In this document: positions 25,189 through 34,851 of the stretch, one piece after another
Layout: every line of letters begins with the position of its first letter
How positions within the stretch are numbered: position 1 is the stretch's first letter
Source: an uncultured Oceanospirillales bacterium
Lineage (GTDB): Bacteria > Pseudomonadota > Gammaproteobacteria > Pseudomonadales > Endozoicomonadaceae
Reading direction: 5' to 3'
NCBI GenBank assembly: GCA_947040555.1
Contig: CAMRBW010000014.1
Location: 1 to 48,973 of the forward strand
DNA: 48,973 nt
The notes under the pieces: model-generated
The model's database searches: none
Told to the model about the DNA's origin: nothing
What the model saw: the letters and a program-made list of their open reading frames with translations, nothing else
Made by a program: the position numbers and the translations under genes

Positions 25189-25533
25189 ATGAGCTTGATT
25201 AGTCAGGCATTTGCCTCTGCTGATGCAGCAGCCGCTACCACTATCGGCAGCCCAGGCATGATCGGTCAGTTGGTAATGCTGGGTGGTTTTGTGGTGATTT
25301 TCTGGCTGCTGATCTGGCGTCCACAGAGCAAGCGCGCCAAAGAGCACAAGCAGCTGCTGGCAGCGATCAGCAAAGGTGATGAAGTGGTTACTACCGGTGG
25401 CATCGTGGGTAAGGTTGTTAGTGTTTCTGATGACTTTGTCACTTTGCAGGTAGGTGCTAATGTTGAGCTCAACTTCCAGAAGAGTGCTGTTGCCGCTATT
25501 CTGCCAAAAGGCACGATGAAGGCAATAAAATGA
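25189..25533 (+). CDS. yajC: Sec translocon accessory subunit YajC
   Basis: A 114-aa single-span inner-membrane protein found in the SecDF-YajC complex that assists SecYEG. One membrane helix (LVMLGGFVVIFWLLIW) is followed by the conserved RPQSKRAKEHKQLL and GDEVVTTGGIVGKV segments. ATG 25183 lies only one base after the AAGGAG ribosome site, while ATG 25189 is seven bases away, so 25189 is preferred. First gene of yajC-secD-secF; a strong hairpin separates it from secD. Confidence 0.95.
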   Translation: MSLISQAFASADAAAATTIGSPGMIGQLVMLGGFVVIFWLLIWRPQSKRAKEHKQLLAAISKGDEVVTTGGIVGKVVSVSDDFVTLQVGANVELNFQKSAVAAILPKGTMKAIK

Positions 25534-25540
25534 ACAGTCT

Positions 25541-25574
25541 TGCGGAGGAGTTGTCATAAGACAGCTCTTCCGCA
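25541..25574 (+). promoter_or_regulatory. 15-bp stem-loop between yajC and secD
   Basis: TGCGGAGGAGTTGTC (25541-25555) pairs with GACAGCTCTTCCGCA (25560-25574) over an ATAA loop, all 15 positions pairing (two as G-U). There is no T-run, so it is more likely an mRNA processing or stability element, or a partial attenuator, than a full terminator. Confidence 0.6.
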
Positions 25575-25599
25575 CAGCTAGAAGGAATTCCAAGCTCTT

Positions 25600-27474
25600 A
25601 TGAATCGCTACCCCTTATGGAAATATTTCATAATATTTTTGGTTGTGGCAATCGGTGTGTTCTACGCCCTTCCCAATCTCTACCCGGATGACCCGGCGAT
25701 CCAGATCTCCAGTGTCAACTCGGCTACCTCACTGAACGAGGCTCAGTTGAAACAGACTGTGTCTGCGCTTGAGTCTGCCGGAATCAACGTTAAACAGGCT
25801 GAGGTGGGTGATCGCGGCAATATCCTGATCCGCCTGAATGAGAATGAAGATCAGCTGCCGGGCAAGGCTGCTGTCTCCAAAGCTCTGGGTCATGATTACG
25901 TGGTCGCTCTCAATCTGGCGCCCACCACGCCTGGGTGGTTGAGAGATCTGGGCGCTGCCCCGATGAAGCTTGGTCTTGATCTCTCTGGTGGTGTGCACTT
26001 CCTGTTGCAGGTCGATACCATGAAGGCCGTCGAGACCCGCATGGATATCTATGCCGGTGAGATGCGTACTGCCCTGCGTCAGGGGCGTCTGCGTTATCGC
26101 ACAGTGCCGGACTCTGATCCTGTGGTTCGTGATCTGGCTTTCGCTGATGCGGATATTCGAGAGCAGGCGCATACTCTTCTCGCTAAAGAGTTCCCGAATC
26201 TTACGATTGCGCCCCGCGAGAAAGGGTCCCTTTATCTTCTCAGCGTGCGTATGCCAGAGCAGCAGATAAAGGAGCTGGAAAATTACGCCATTACCCAGAA
26301 CCTGAACACTGTGCGCAACCGTGTGAATGAATTGGGTGTTGCTGAGCCTCTGGTCCAGCGTCAGGGTCGCAGCCACATCGTGGTGGAACTGCCTGGCGTT
26401 CAGGACACGGCCGAAGCCAAGCGTATTCTCGGCAAGACCGCCAATCTGGAATTCCGTCTGGCATCGGGTTTTGATGCCTCTCCCGGCACCTATGAGACCT
26501 TTGAGTTCCGTTCCCAGCCTGGCCGTACCGCCAATCTGGAGCGTGACATCATTCTGACCGGTGATCAGGTGGCCAACGCCCGTTCCAATGTTGACCCCCA
26601 GACCAACAGCCCAGAGGTGAGCATCACTCTGGACGGTCGTGGTGGTGAGCTGATGGCTCGTGCTACCCAGAGCAACGTCGGTCGGGGTATGTCGGTGCTG
26701 TACATTGAGCAGCGCTTTATCGGCAACCGTACCGAGATGAAGACGGTTGATGGTGAGCAGGTAGAAGCCATTGTTCCCATGTACCGTGAAGAGAAGAAGA
26801 TTATCAGTCTGGCAACCATTCAGTCGGTGCTGGGCAATAACTTCCGCATTACCGGTCTGGACTCCCGCGCCGAATCCTCCGAACTGGCACTGCTGCTGCG
26901 TTCCGGCTCTCTGGCGGCACCGATGCACTTTGTTGAAGAGCGTACGGTCGGCCCGAGCCTTGGTAGGGATAACATCCGTATGGGTGTGAACTCTACCATC
27001 GTCGGTCTGCTGCTAATCATGGTGTTCATGCTGGTGGTTTACCGTGTGTTTGGCATCGTGGCGAATATTTCCCTGCTGCTGAATCTGGTGATGCTGCTGG
27101 GCGTTATGTCCATTCTGGGAGCCACGCTAACCATGCCGGGTATTGCCGGTATTGTGCTGACTCTGGGGATGGCGGTCGATGCCAACGTGCTGATCTTCTC
27201 CCGTATCCGGGAAGAGATCAAAAACGGGATGTCGCCCCAGCGCGCTATCTCGGTCGGCTTTGACCGGGCCGCTGAGTCTATTTTCGACGCCAACCTCACC
27301 ACCCTGATTGTGGGCGTGGTGCTGTACGCCATTGGTACAGGACCGATCAAAGGCTTCGCGGTGACGCTGTCCCTCGGCATCCTGACCTCCATGTTCACCG
27401 CTATCCTGGTCAGCCGGGCACAGGTGAACCTGTTGTACGGTAACCGTCGTCAGCTCGCAAAGCTGTCTATCTAA
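25600..27474 (+). CDS. secD: Protein translocase subunit SecD
   Basis: A 624-aa inner-membrane protein (E. coli 615) of the RND superfamily that uses the proton gradient to pull preproteins through SecYEG. One N-terminal helix (YFIIFLVVAIGVFYALPNLYP), a large periplasmic region with GLDLSGGVHFLL and LNTVRNRVNELGVAEP, then five C-terminal helices with GLLLIMVFMLVVYRVFG and GMAVDANVLIFSRIREE. The ATG at 25600 is preceded by GAAGGAA. It is followed by secF 15 bases later. Confidence 0.98.
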   Translation: MNRYPLWKYFIIFLVVAIGVFYALPNLYPDDPAIQISSVNSATSLNEAQLKQTVSALESAGINVKQAEVGDRGNILIRLNENEDQLPGKAAVSKALGHDYVVALNLAPTTPGWLRDLGAAPMKLGLDLSGGVHFLLQVDTMKAVETRMDIYAGEMRTALRQGRLRYRTVPDSDPVVRDLAFADADIREQAHTLLAKEFPNLTIAPREKGSLYLLSVRMPEQQIKELENYAITQNLNTVRNRVNELGVAEPLVQRQGRSHIVVELPGVQDTAEAKRILGKTANLEFRLASGFDASPGTYETFEFRSQPGRTANLERDIILTGDQVANARSNVDPQTNSPEVSITLDGRGGELMARATQSNVGRGMSVLYIEQRFIGNRTEMKTVDGEQVEAIVPMYREEKKIISLATIQSVLGNNFRITGLDSRAESSELALLLRSGSLAAPMHFVEERTVGPSLGRDNIRMGVNSTIVGLLLIMVFMLVVYRVFGIVANISLLLNLVMLLGVMSILGATLTMPGIAGIVLTLGMAVDANVLIFSRIREEIKNGMSPQRAISVGFDRAAESIFDANLTTLIVGVVLYAIGTGPIKGFAVTLSLGILTSMFTAILVSRAQVNLLYGNRRQLAKLSI

Positions 27475-27489
27475 GAGGAGAGATGAATC

Positions 27490-28488
27490 ATGGCAAAGAA
27501 TGATTCCCGGCCAGAGGCTGCCTCCGGTGAGACGGCTTTAGGCGGTGTGTTAGACGACAACAAGATGTTCGGACCGGTCCGGGTCTGGAGCTTCATGAAG
27601 TACCGTATGCTGGCAACGGCGTTCTCGCTGGTGCTGGTGCTGGGTTCTGTTGGTGCTCTGTTTGTCAACGGTATTAACTTTGGGCTCGACTTTACCGGCG
27701 GTACGCTGGTTGAGCTTTCCTATGATGATGCGGTGAATGTAACGGAGATCCGCGCTCAGCTGGAAGAGCTGGGTTATAGCGATGCGATTGCCCAGGAGTT
27801 TGGCTCCGCCAATGATGTCCTGATCCGTGTGCCGGGCGGCGAAGCCGATGCCAGTATGGGCAGACGTATGGCTAGCCAGCTGAACGACTTGTACGCCGGT
27901 GATATCGCCATCAAGCGGGTTGAGTTTGTTGGTCCGCAGGTGGGCGAACAGCTCCGTGATCAGGGTGGACTGGGTCTGCTGGCGGCACTGGGGCTGGTTA
28001 TGCTCTACATCGCCTTCCGCTTTCAGTACAAGTTCTCTGTGGGCGCGGTGATTGCACTGGCACACGACTGTATGATCATACTGGGTGTGTTCGCCCTGTT
28101 TAATCTGCAGTTCGATCTGACGGTACTGGCAGCGATTCTGGCGGTTGTCGGTTACTCCCTGAACGATACCATCATCGTTTATGACCGGGTGCGGGAGAAC
28201 TATCGCAAGGTGCGTCGTGGTACGTCCGAGGAGATTATCAATATCTCCCTGAGCCAGACTCTGGGTCGTACTCTGGCGACCTCCGGTACCACCTTGATGG
28301 TGCTGTTCTCCCTGTACTTTCTGGGTGGCGATACCATTAGAGGCTTTGCCACAGCGCTGTTAGTGGGTGTTGGCGTGGGTACTTACTCCTCGATCTACAT
28401 CGCCTCCAATATGCTGCTGTACCTGAACGTGACCCGTGAAGATCTGATTCCTCCTCCCAAGGAGGATGAAGTAGACAAGATGCCTTGA
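27490..28488 (+). CDS. secF: Protein translocase subunit SecF
   Basis: A 332-aa partner of SecD (E. coli 323). It has an N-terminal helix, the periplasmic GINFGLDFTGGTLVELSY motif and five C-terminal helices including VVGYSLNDTIIVYDRVRENYRK, the conserved D-rich segment of the proton path. ATG 27490 is preceded by AGAGGAGAG. It ends the yajC-secDF unit, followed by an excellent terminator. Confidence 0.98.
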   Translation: MAKNDSRPEAASGETALGGVLDDNKMFGPVRVWSFMKYRMLATAFSLVLVLGSVGALFVNGINFGLDFTGGTLVELSYDDAVNVTEIRAQLEELGYSDAIAQEFGSANDVLIRVPGGEADASMGRRMASQLNDLYAGDIAIKRVEFVGPQVGEQLRDQGGLGLLAALGLVMLYIAFRFQYKFSVGAVIALAHDCMIILGVFALFNLQFDLTVLAAILAVVGYSLNDTIIVYDRVRENYRKVRRGTSEEIINISLSQTLGRTLATSGTTLMVLFSLYFLGGDTIRGFATALLVGVGVGTYSSIYIASNMLLYLNVTREDLIPPPKEDEVDKMP

Positions 28489-28514
28489 TGGGTACGGCTT
28501 CACAGATAAAACAA

Positions 28515-28539
28515 AACGCCAGCATTCGCTGGCGTTTTT
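28515..28539 (+). terminator. secDF terminator
   Basis: AACGCCAGC (28515-28523) pairs with GCTGGCGTT (28528-28536), loop ATTC, then a T-run to 28539. The 190 bases from here to suhB hold no gene I can identify. Confidence 0.93.
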
Positions 28540-28733
28540 GATGTGAAGTGTTGTGGAAATCCCGGCAGCCGGAGCCGTGCTGCTTGTGATGGATAGCGCT
28601 GTGACATCGCTCCCGTGTCACGGTGACCTTGTCAGGAGGCCTGCAGAGGAAGAGGGGAGCTGCCTGGGAGCTAACAGTGAACCGGGAAAAAGGGAGCACC
28701 CGCAGACAAAATGCAGGTGCGTAAAAGGGGAGT

Positions 28734-29546
28734 TTACTTAATGTCTTCAGTCACGAATGGCTGAATGGTGGTCAGGATCTCTTTGAAAATCTTCGGGTTA
28801 CCACAGACAATATTGCCTTTTTCCATGTGCTTGTGACCGCCGCGGATGTCACCCACCAGACCGCCGGCTTCCTGGATTAGCAGCGCACCGGCCGCCATAT
28901 CCCACTCTTTGAGACCTATTTCCCAGAAACCATCAAAACGACCGGCTGCCACGTAGGCCAGATCCAGAGAGGCAGCGCCCATGCGGCGAATACCCGCAGT
29001 TGGGCCGATCAGGCTGCGGAACATGCTCATGTAGCTGTCCAGATAGACCATCTGGTCAGCACGGAATGGATAGCCCGTGCCCAGGAGTGCGCCTTTCAGG
29101 CTCAGACGGTTGGCGACGCGGATACGACGACCGTTCAGGGCAGCACCTTTGCCGCGGCTGGCGGTGAACTCTTCACGGGAAATCGGGTTGTAAACCACTG
29201 CGTGTTCAACACGGCCGCGGTAAACGCAAGCGATGGAAACGGCGAACTGGGGTACGCCGTGAATAAAGTTGGTGGTGCCATCCAGAGGATCGATTACCCA
29301 CAGGTAGTCTTCGCCTTCACCCTTGCCAGGCTGGTGGCCGGTCTCTTCTCCCAGAAAACCGTGATCTGGGTAAGCTTTCTTCAGGTTGGTGATGATGGAA
29401 CGTTCAGAAGCCTTGTCGATTTCAGTAACGTAGTCGTTAGGTTCTTTGTTCTGAACTTTGATAACGTCCAGCTTCTCGTAACCTTGGGCAATAATTTCAC
29501 CCGCCTTGAGCGCGGCGCGCAAGGCCATAGTAACCATTGGTTGCAT
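28734..29546 (-). CDS. suhB: Inositol-1-monophosphatase family protein SuhB
   Basis: A 270-aa Mg-dependent phosphatase (E. coli 267). It has metal-binding FLGEETG, WVIDPLDGTTNFIHG and the C-terminal EWDMAAGALLIQEAGG motif. It hydrolyses myo-inositol phosphates in vitro; in E. coli it also joins the NusA-dependent rRNA antitermination complex, which is probably its main cellular role. It is divergent from trmJ, as in other gammaproteobacteria. Confidence 0.96.
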   Translation of the reverse strand: MQPMVTMALRAALKAGEIIAQGYEKLDVIKVQNKEPNDYVTEIDKASERSIITNLKKAYPDHGFLGEETGHQPGKGEGEDYLWVIDPLDGTTNFIHGVPQFAVSIACVYRGRVEHAVVYNPISREEFTASRGKGAALNGRRIRVANRLSLKGALLGTGYPFRADQMVYLDSYMSMFRSLIGPTAGIRRMGAASLDLAYVAAGRFDGFWEIGLKEWDMAAGALLIQEAGGLVGDIRGGHKHMEKGNIVCGNPKIFKEILTTIQPFVTEDIK

Positions 29547-29734
29547 AGGGATGTGTTCTGTGAGGTGTGTGAACTTTAGATAATCGACGGATTATATCAC
29601 TAGTGGTTTTGTTTCACAGTGATTGGGATGTAAAAAACCATTGCGGTTATTTCGTTTCGTTCCGTCTGTTCTGTTAAAATTGGGGGATTTCATTTTTATA
29701 ACCCCGTTTGGCGGGATAGGCTGGTTGCTTCAAA

Positions 29735-30478
29735 ATGTCTGTAGAAAATATCCGGATTGTTCTAGTGAACACGACCCACCCCGGCAATATCGGTTCGGCG
29801 GCACGGGCCATGAAAACCATGGGGTTGTCGTCACTCTATCTGGTTGATCCGGTGGTGTTTCCTTCTGGTGAAGCGAGGGCACTTTCATCCGGAGCGACCG
29901 ATCTGCTGGAGAACGCAATAATCACCAAAACTCTGGAAGAGGCGATTGCCGATTGTGAGCTGGTGATTGGTGCCAGCGCCAGGGTGCGTGGTATCTCTCT
30001 GGAGCTGACGGATCCAAGGGAAGGCGCCCATATTGCCGTTGCTGAAGCGGCTTCTGGCACCAGGGTGGCTCTGGTGTTTGGTCGGGAAGATCGCGGTCTG
30101 ACCAATGAAGAGTTACGTCTGTGTCATCGACAGGTACACATCCCCTCTGTGGCAGATTTTAGTTCGCTCAACCTTGCTGCTTCTGTGCAGGTGCTCTGTT
30201 ATGAGCTGCGTATGGCGCACCTGGCTGGCGAAGGGGAGAGCGGTGTGCCGGATATTCGGGAGCGTGCGTTGGCAGATTCCGCCCAGATGGAAAGTTTTTA
30301 CCAGCATCTGCGTAGTACGCTGGATGAAATCGGCTTTTTCAAGAGCTGTAATCCGGACAAGATTATGACGAAACTGCGTCGTGTCTATGGACGCAGTCGC
30401 CTGAATTCGGTGGAGTATAATATTCTCCGCGGTATTCTGTCTGAAACTCAGGCTGCTGTGCGGAATCTGCGCCGGTAA
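29735..30478 (+). CDS. trmJ: tRNA (cytidine/uridine-2'-O-)-methyltransferase TrmJ
   Basis: A 247-aa SPOUT-class methyltransferase for the ribose of tRNA residue 32. The N-terminus IRIVLVNTTHPGNIGSAARAM and the knot motifs ALVFGREDRGLTNEEL and IPSVADFSSLNLAASVQVL are diagnostic. Its C-terminal extension (about residues 165-247) is the dimer-stabilising TrmJ-specific tail. ATG 29735 lacks a good Shine-Dalgarno. It is followed by cysE and iscR on the same strand, the usual order. Confidence 0.96.
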   Translation: MSVENIRIVLVNTTHPGNIGSAARAMKTMGLSSLYLVDPVVFPSGEARALSSGATDLLENAIITKTLEEAIADCELVIGASARVRGISLELTDPREGAHIAVAEAASGTRVALVFGREDRGLTNEELRLCHRQVHIPSVADFSSLNLAASVQVLCYELRMAHLAGEGESGVPDIRERALADSAQMESFYQHLRSTLDEIGFFKSCNPDKIMTKLRRVYGRSRLNSVEYNILRGILSETQAAVRNLRR

Positions 30479-30538
30479 GCGGGGTTTTCGGAGGGTGAGG
30501 CTACATGTGCAATAGAGAGATCACAGGAACGCATTACT

Positions 30539-31315
30539 ATGTTTGAAGAATTGCGTGAAGATATTCGTAATGTGCTGAATCGAGATCCGGCAGCACGGAA
30601 TACGTTTGAGGTTTTGACCTGTTATCCGGGAGTCCATGCTCTGTTGTTGCACAGGGTGGCGCACGCTCTCTGGAGGCGTCAGTGGTTGTGGTCGGCAAGA
30701 ATGGTCTCCCATTTTTCCCGTTGGCTTACTTGTATTGAAATTCATCCCGGTGCCAGACTTGGGCGGCGTCTTTTTATTGATCACGGTGTGGGGGTTGTGA
30801 TTGGTGAAACGGCGGAGGTGGGTGATGATGTTACCCTCTATCAGGGCGTAACCCTCGGAGGAACCCGTCTTGCGAAGGGTAAGCGTCATCCCACTCTTGA
30901 GGATGGTGTGATTGTTGGTGCCGGTGCCAAGGTGCTAGGGCCTCTTATCGTTGGTAAGGATGCCAGGATCGGCTCTAATGCGGTTGTGGTTAAGGAGGTC
31001 CCTGCTGGTGCCACGGTGGTTGGTGTTCCAGGTCGGATTGTCAGACAGGGTTCCCCTGTCAATCCGGTGCAGCAGGAGGTGGCGAGGAAAATTGGTTTTG
31101 ATGTCAATGAAGTCACCCGGGATATGACTGACCCGGTTGCTCACGCTATCAATACGTTGCTTGAACATATGATCGCTGTAGATGGTCAGTTGGAGACGCT
31201 TTGTGCTGCCATGAAAAGTAGCGGCATGGATTGTAAGGGGGGTGTTGTTCCGAAGTTGCGTAAGGAGGATTTTGAATCTCTTGCCCGGAACTCTCTGGAC
31301 AGTGCCCAGCTTTGA
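30539..31315 (+). CDS. cysE: Serine O-acetyltransferase
   Basis: A 258-aa enzyme making O-acetylserine from serine and acetyl-CoA, the first step of cysteine synthesis. An N-terminal helical domain (to about residue 60) is followed by a left-handed beta helix of hexapeptide repeats with the catalytic region [20 protein letters not shown] and YQGVTLGGT. Cysteine is the sulfur source for IscS, so its place just upstream of the isc operon makes functional sense. Confidence 0.96.
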   Translation: MFEELREDIRNVLNRDPAARNTFEVLTCYPGVHALLLHRVAHALWRRQWLWSARMVSHFSRWLTCIEIHPGARLGRRLFIDHGVGVVIGETAEVGDDVTLYQGVTLGGTRLAKGKRHPTLEDGVIVGAGAKVLGPLIVGKDARIGSNAVVVKEVPAGATVVGVPGRIVRQGSPVNPVQQEVARKIGFDVNEVTRDMTDPVAHAINTLLEHMIAVDGQLETLCAAMKSSGMDCKGGVVPKLRKEDFESLARNSLDSAQL

Positions 31316-31412
31316 TTTTGCTTATAATTATCGGTTCTTTTAATTTGTTTTTATATGCTCATTTCCCCAATAAGGCAGCCTGGTCAGGCTGTCTATCCAG
31401 ATTATTTGGCGA

Positions 31413-31445
31413 TTAGTTGACTAAAACGCTTGGTTATTACATAAT
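31413..31445 (+). promoter_or_regulatory. isc operon promoter with overlapping IscR type 1 site
   Basis: TTGACT (31417-31422), a 17-base spacer and CATAAT (31440-31445) make a good sigma-70 promoter. The 25 bases 31413-31437 match about 20 of 25 positions of the E. coli IscR type 1 consensus (ATASYYGACTRwwwYAGTCRRSTAT) and cover the -35 box and spacer, so [2Fe-2S]-IscR would block initiation. The remainder of 31316-31592 has a weak hairpin near 31373-31394 and a long leader. Confidence 0.65.
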
Positions 31446-31592
31446 TCAGCGCAATATGCTCAACAAGTTTCTCTGAGGAGCGGCTTTTGGCTCTTAATCC
31501 GTGCAGTATAGTCGTGTGAACAAAAGAGCTTACGGGTCCGTTTTTTTATCAGGTATGTCAAATTTGGCATAAAAGGATAGGTTCAAGCGGAT

Positions 31593-32093
31593 ATGCGTCT
31601 CACTACCAAAGGCCGCTATGCGGTAACAGCCATGCTTGATCTGGCGCTACATGCTGGTAGTAGTCCCGTGACGCTGGCTGATATTTCTGGACGTCAGGGC
31701 ATATCCCTTTCCTATCTCGAGCAGCTGTTTGCCAAATTGCGGCGAAAAAAGCTGGTCACCAGTGTTCGTGGTCCTGGTGGTGGTTACTGTCTGGGGCGGG
31801 AGACTGGTGATATTGGCGTTGCTGAAGTGATTGATGCGGTTGATGAATCTGTTGATGCGACCCGTTGCCATGGGCAGGAGGGTTGTCAGCAGGGTGATGT
31901 CTGCCTGACCCACCATTTGTGGTGTGATCTTAGCGAGCAGATTCACACGTTTCTCAGCGGTATTACCCTGAGTGATTTGATGGAACGCAAGGAAGTGCGC
32001 TCCGTTGCCGAAAGGCAGAATCGGGAACAGGAAGAGGCCCGTAGACTGAATGTTGAAGATCAAGAACGACGTATCTCGATTGAGTCGCTCTGA
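31593..32093 (+). CDS. iscR: Iron-sulfur cluster assembly regulator IscR
   Basis: A 166-aa Rrf2-family winged-helix regulator (E. coli 162). The N-terminus [20 protein letters not shown] starts the DNA-binding domain; cluster ligands C92, C98, C104 and H107 are all at the E. coli positions. With its [2Fe-2S] cluster it represses its own operon through type 1 sites; the apo form acts at type 2 sites. First gene of iscRSUA-hscBA-fdx-iscX, and its upstream region contains a good type 1 site. Confidence 0.97.
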   Translation: MRLTTKGRYAVTAMLDLALHAGSSPVTLADISGRQGISLSYLEQLFAKLRRKKLVTSVRGPGGGYCLGRETGDIGVAEVIDAVDESVDATRCHGQEGCQQGDVCLTHHLWCDLSEQIHTFLSGITLSDLMERKEVRSVAERQNREQEEARRLNVEDQERRISIESL

Positions 32094-32156
32094 TCTGTTG
32101 TTTCCCGTCCTGTTCAGGTTGAACGGCGGGCATCATAACCCGGGAGAAAACCTAGA

Positions 32157-33371
32157 ATGAAGCTGCCTATTTATCTCGATTACGCCGCAACTGCGCCGGT
32201 TGATCCACGGGTGGCAGAGAAAATGGTGCAGTGCCTGACCTCCGAGGGGAATTTCGGTAATCCGGCGTCTCGTTCCCATGTCTTTGGCTGGAAGGCCGAA
32301 GAGGCTATTGAGAATGCCCGCTCGCAAGTCGCTGACCTGATCAATGCTGATCCCCGCGAAATTGTCTGGACTTCCGGTGCTACCGAGTCAGACAATCTGG
32401 CCATCAAGGGCGCTGCCCACTTCTACAAGCGCAACGGCAAACATATCATCACCTCCAGGCTGGAACATAAGGCGGTGCTGGACACCTGTCGTCAGCTTGA
32501 GCGCGAAGGTTACGAGGTTACCTATCTGGAACCCGGTGCCGACGGCATCATTACTCCCACACTGGTAGAGTCTGCGATTCGTGAGGACACCATTCTCGTC
32601 TCCCTGATGCACGTTAATAACGAGATCGGCACCGTGACCGATATCGCTGCCATTGGTGAGATTACCCGTCCGCGCAAGATTATTTTCCATGTTGATGCCG
32701 CCCAGAGTCTGGCGCGTCTGCCTATCGATATAAACGAGTTGAAAGTTGACCTGATGTCGTTTTCCGGTCACAAAATTTATGGTCCCAAGGGTATCGGTGT
32801 TCTCTATGTGCGCCGCAAGCCCCGTATTCGTCTGGAGGCCCAGATGCACGGCGGTGGTCATGAGCGCGGTATGCGTTCCGGTACTCTGGCGACCCATCAG
32901 ATTGTTGGTATGGGTGAAGCCTGTGCACTTCTGAAACAGGAACTTCAAGCCAACGCCGAGCATGCAGAGAGCCTGAAGCAGCGTTTCCTCTCCCACCTTG
33001 ATGGTATAGAAGAGGTTCATGTGAATGGTTCAATCGTTCAGCGGGTGCCTAGTGTTCTCAACGTCAGCTTCAACTTTGTTGAGGGTGAATCCCTGATTAT
33101 GTCTCTGCAGGATATCGCCGTTTCTTCCGGTTCTGCCTGTACTTCGGCCAGCCTTGAGCCCTCTTACGTACTGCGTGCTCTGGGTCTGAATGATGAGATG
33201 GCCCATAGCTCCCTGCGTTTCAGCTTTGGACGTTTCACCACAGAGGAAGAGGTTGATCACGCCGCGGAACAGGTTCGCAAGGCTGTTGAGAAGCTGAGAG
33301 AGCTATCGCCATTGTGGGACATGTATAAAGATGGCATTGATCTAAGCACGGTGGAATGGGTTGCTCATTAA
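32157..33371 (+). CDS. iscS: Cysteine desulfurase IscS
   Basis: A 404-aa PLP enzyme, the same length as E. coli IscS, that takes sulfur from cysteine and delivers it as persulfide to IscU and tRNA-thiolation partners. PLP lysine K206 lies in [12 protein letters not shown], and the persulfide cysteine C328 lies in the mobile loop [15 protein letters not shown]-terminal [10 protein letters not shown] matches the IscU-binding end. ATG 32157 follows iscR by 63 bases. Confidence 0.98.
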   Translation: MKLPIYLDYAATAPVDPRVAEKMVQCLTSEGNFGNPASRSHVFGWKAEEAIENARSQVADLINADPREIVWTSGATESDNLAIKGAAHFYKRNGKHIITSRLEHKAVLDTCRQLEREGYEVTYLEPGADGIITPTLVESAIREDTILVSLMHVNNEIGTVTDIAAIGEITRPRKIIFHVDAAQSLARLPIDINELKVDLMSFSGHKIYGPKGIGVLYVRRKPRIRLEAQMHGGGHERGMRSGTLATHQIVGMGEACALLKQELQANAEHAESLKQRFLSHLDGIEEVHVNGSIVQRVPSVLNVSFNFVEGESLIMSLQDIAVSSGSACTSASLEPSYVLRALGLNDEMAHSSLRFSFGRFTTEEEVDHAAEQVRKAVEKLRELSPLWDMYKDGIDLSTVEWVAH

Positions 33372-33472
33372 GCGACGCTGTTGTACGCAATTTGTTGTAC
33401 ACAATCGAGCCTGAATGATCAGGTAACGGGAATTAAAGCCCGCATCTGGTATGCAGGCGGAGGTATAGAGTC

Positions 33473-33865
33473 ATGTCTTACAGTAAAAAAGTAATCGACC
33501 ATTATGAGAACCCTCGTAATGTCGGCAGGATGGACGACGATGACCCATCGGTTGGTACCGGTATGGTCGGTGCGCCCGCTTGTGGTGACGTTATGCGCCT
33601 GCAGATTAAGGTTGATAATGCAGGGGTAATCGAGGATGCCAAGTTTAAAACTTACGGCTGTGGTTCTGCGATTGCATCCAGCTCTTTGGCTACCGAATGG
33701 ATGAAAGGGCGCACTTTGGATGAGGCGGCAGAGATCCGCAACACCCAGATCGTAGAAGAGCTGGCTTTGCCACCGGTGAAGATCCACTGCTCTGTGCTGG
33801 CGGAAGATGCGATTAAAGCCGCAATTGACGACTATCGCAGGAAACAAAACGACAGTGCTGCCTGA
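33473..33865 (+). CDS. iscU: Iron-sulfur cluster scaffold IscU
   Basis: A 130-aa scaffold on which 2Fe-2S clusters are built. Cluster ligands C37 (PACGDV), C63 (YGCGSA) and C106 (IHCSVLAEDA) and the HscA-recognition LPPVK motif are all present. The start at 33473 follows an imperfect GGAGG. A stable hairpin overlaps its 3' end. Confidence 0.98.
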   Translation: MSYSKKVIDHYENPRNVGRMDDDDPSVGTGMVGAPACGDVMRLQIKVDNAGVIEDAKFKTYGCGSAIASSSLATEWMKGRTLDEAAEIRNTQIVEELALPPVKIHCSVLAEDAIKAAIDDYRRKQNDSAA

Positions 33866-33878
33866 TCGGGCAGTACTG
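33853..33878 (+). promoter_or_regulatory. Stem-loop at the iscU-iscA junction
   Basis: CAGTGCTGCC (33853-33862) pairs with GGCAGTACTG (33869-33878), one G-U, loop TGATCG, spanning the iscU stop. With no T-run following it could be an mRNA stability or processing element that sets the ratio of upstream to downstream isc proteins. The following 100 bases before iscA show nothing else clear. Confidence 0.5.
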
Positions 33879-33977
33879 TTTACAAGATTTAAAGTTATAA
33901 GGTCACAAGGGCTTATAAGGACCTGCGGGTTCGCTTTGGGTTAGTGTCTCTGTATTCATGTGTCATCAGGATTATTC

Positions 33978-34301
33978 ATGGCAGTTAGTTTAACGGAAGC
34001 AGCAGCAAAACATATTCGTCGGCAGTTGGATGGGCGCGGGAAGGGTTTGGGTATCCGTCTTGGCGTTAGAACCAGCGGCTGCTCCGGTATGGCCTATGTA
34101 CTGGAGTTTGTTGATCAGCCAAATCCTGAAGATGCAGCTTTTGAGTTTTTCGGGGAAACGGTTTTTGTCGATCCCAAGAGCCTTACCTACCTTGAAGGTA
34201 CTGAACTGGACTTCGTTAAGGACGGTCTGAACGAGGGGTTCGAGTTCAATAATCCCAACGTTTCCAGTGAGTGCGGCTGCGGCGAAAGCTTCAATGTCTG
34301 A
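33978..34301 (+). CDS. iscA: A-type iron-sulfur carrier IscA
   Basis: A 107-aa protein, identical in length to E. coli IscA, carrying iron or Fe-S clusters to apoproteins. Ligands C35 (TSGCSG), C99 and C101 (ECGCGESF) are conserved. ATG 33978 has AGGA seven bases upstream; the in-frame start at 33960 would add six residues. Its last eight bases overlap hscB. Confidence 0.97.
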   Translation: MAVSLTEAAAKHIRRQLDGRGKGLGIRLGVRTSGCSGMAYVLEFVDQPNPEDAAFEFFGETVFVDPKSLTYLEGTELDFVKDGLNEGFEFNNPNVSSECGCGESFNV

Positions 34302-34851
34302 TATTCCGATCGGTATAAACTTCCACTCCAGCTTTTTTGAGTTGTTCGGTATTCCACTTCATTACAATGTGGAACGTTCAGCTATTCATGGGCGTTATCT
34401 GGAGCTTCAGCGTATTGTTCACCCAGACCGTTTTGCCGGGCTTGGTGAGCGGGGTCAGCGTTTGGCTGTCCAATATGCGGCGTTTGTTAACGAAGCATTT
34501 GATACGCTCTGCTCCCCCTTAAAGCGGGCGCTCTACCTTCTGGAAATTTCCGGCCATCCGGTGGATATAGAAAAAAACACAGTGATGGATACGGCGTTTC
34601 TGATGGAGCAGATGTCCCTGCGGGAAGATCTGGCCGAGGTGCGTGGCTGCTCCGATCCGGAAGCTGCGATTGAAGCTGTGCGCGAGCGGGCTGAAGCGCT
34701 GATGGGTAGCTTGAAAGAGGAATTTGTCAGTTACTGGCAGCAGGGTGAGAGTGGTTTTGCAAAAGCGGCGGACTGTGCCCGAAAAATGCACTTTGCTGAC
34801 AGGCTTCTGACGGAGGCCGAGCAGCTTGAAGAAGACATATTCGACAACTGA
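34294..34851 (+). CDS. hscB: Fe-S assembly co-chaperone HscB
   Basis: A 185-aa J-type co-chaperone that brings IscU to HscA and stimulates its ATPase. The J domain has HPD at residues 43-45 (IVHPDRF); the C-terminal helical bundle binds IscU. ATG 34294 lies inside the end of iscA (8-base overlap), giving tight coupling; an upstream frame start at 34267 is less likely. It is 14 residues longer than E. coli HscB. Confidence 0.95.
   Translation: MSDIPIGINFHSSFFELFGIPLHYNVERSAIHGRYLELQRIVHPDRFAGLGERGQRLAVQYAAFVNEAFDTLCSPLKRALYLLEISGHPVDIEKNTVMDTAFLMEQMSLREDLAEVRGCSDPEAAIEAVRERAEALMGSLKEEFVSYWQQGESGFAKAADCARKMHFADRLLTEAEQLEEDIFDN

Noticed and set aside
25729..26928. 399-codon open frame on the minus strand
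   Set aside because: Antisense shadow of secD, which matches its family end to end.
28540..28733. Possible gene between the secDF terminator and suhB
   Set aside because: Open frames here lack ribosome sites and have unlikely composition; nothing identifiable.
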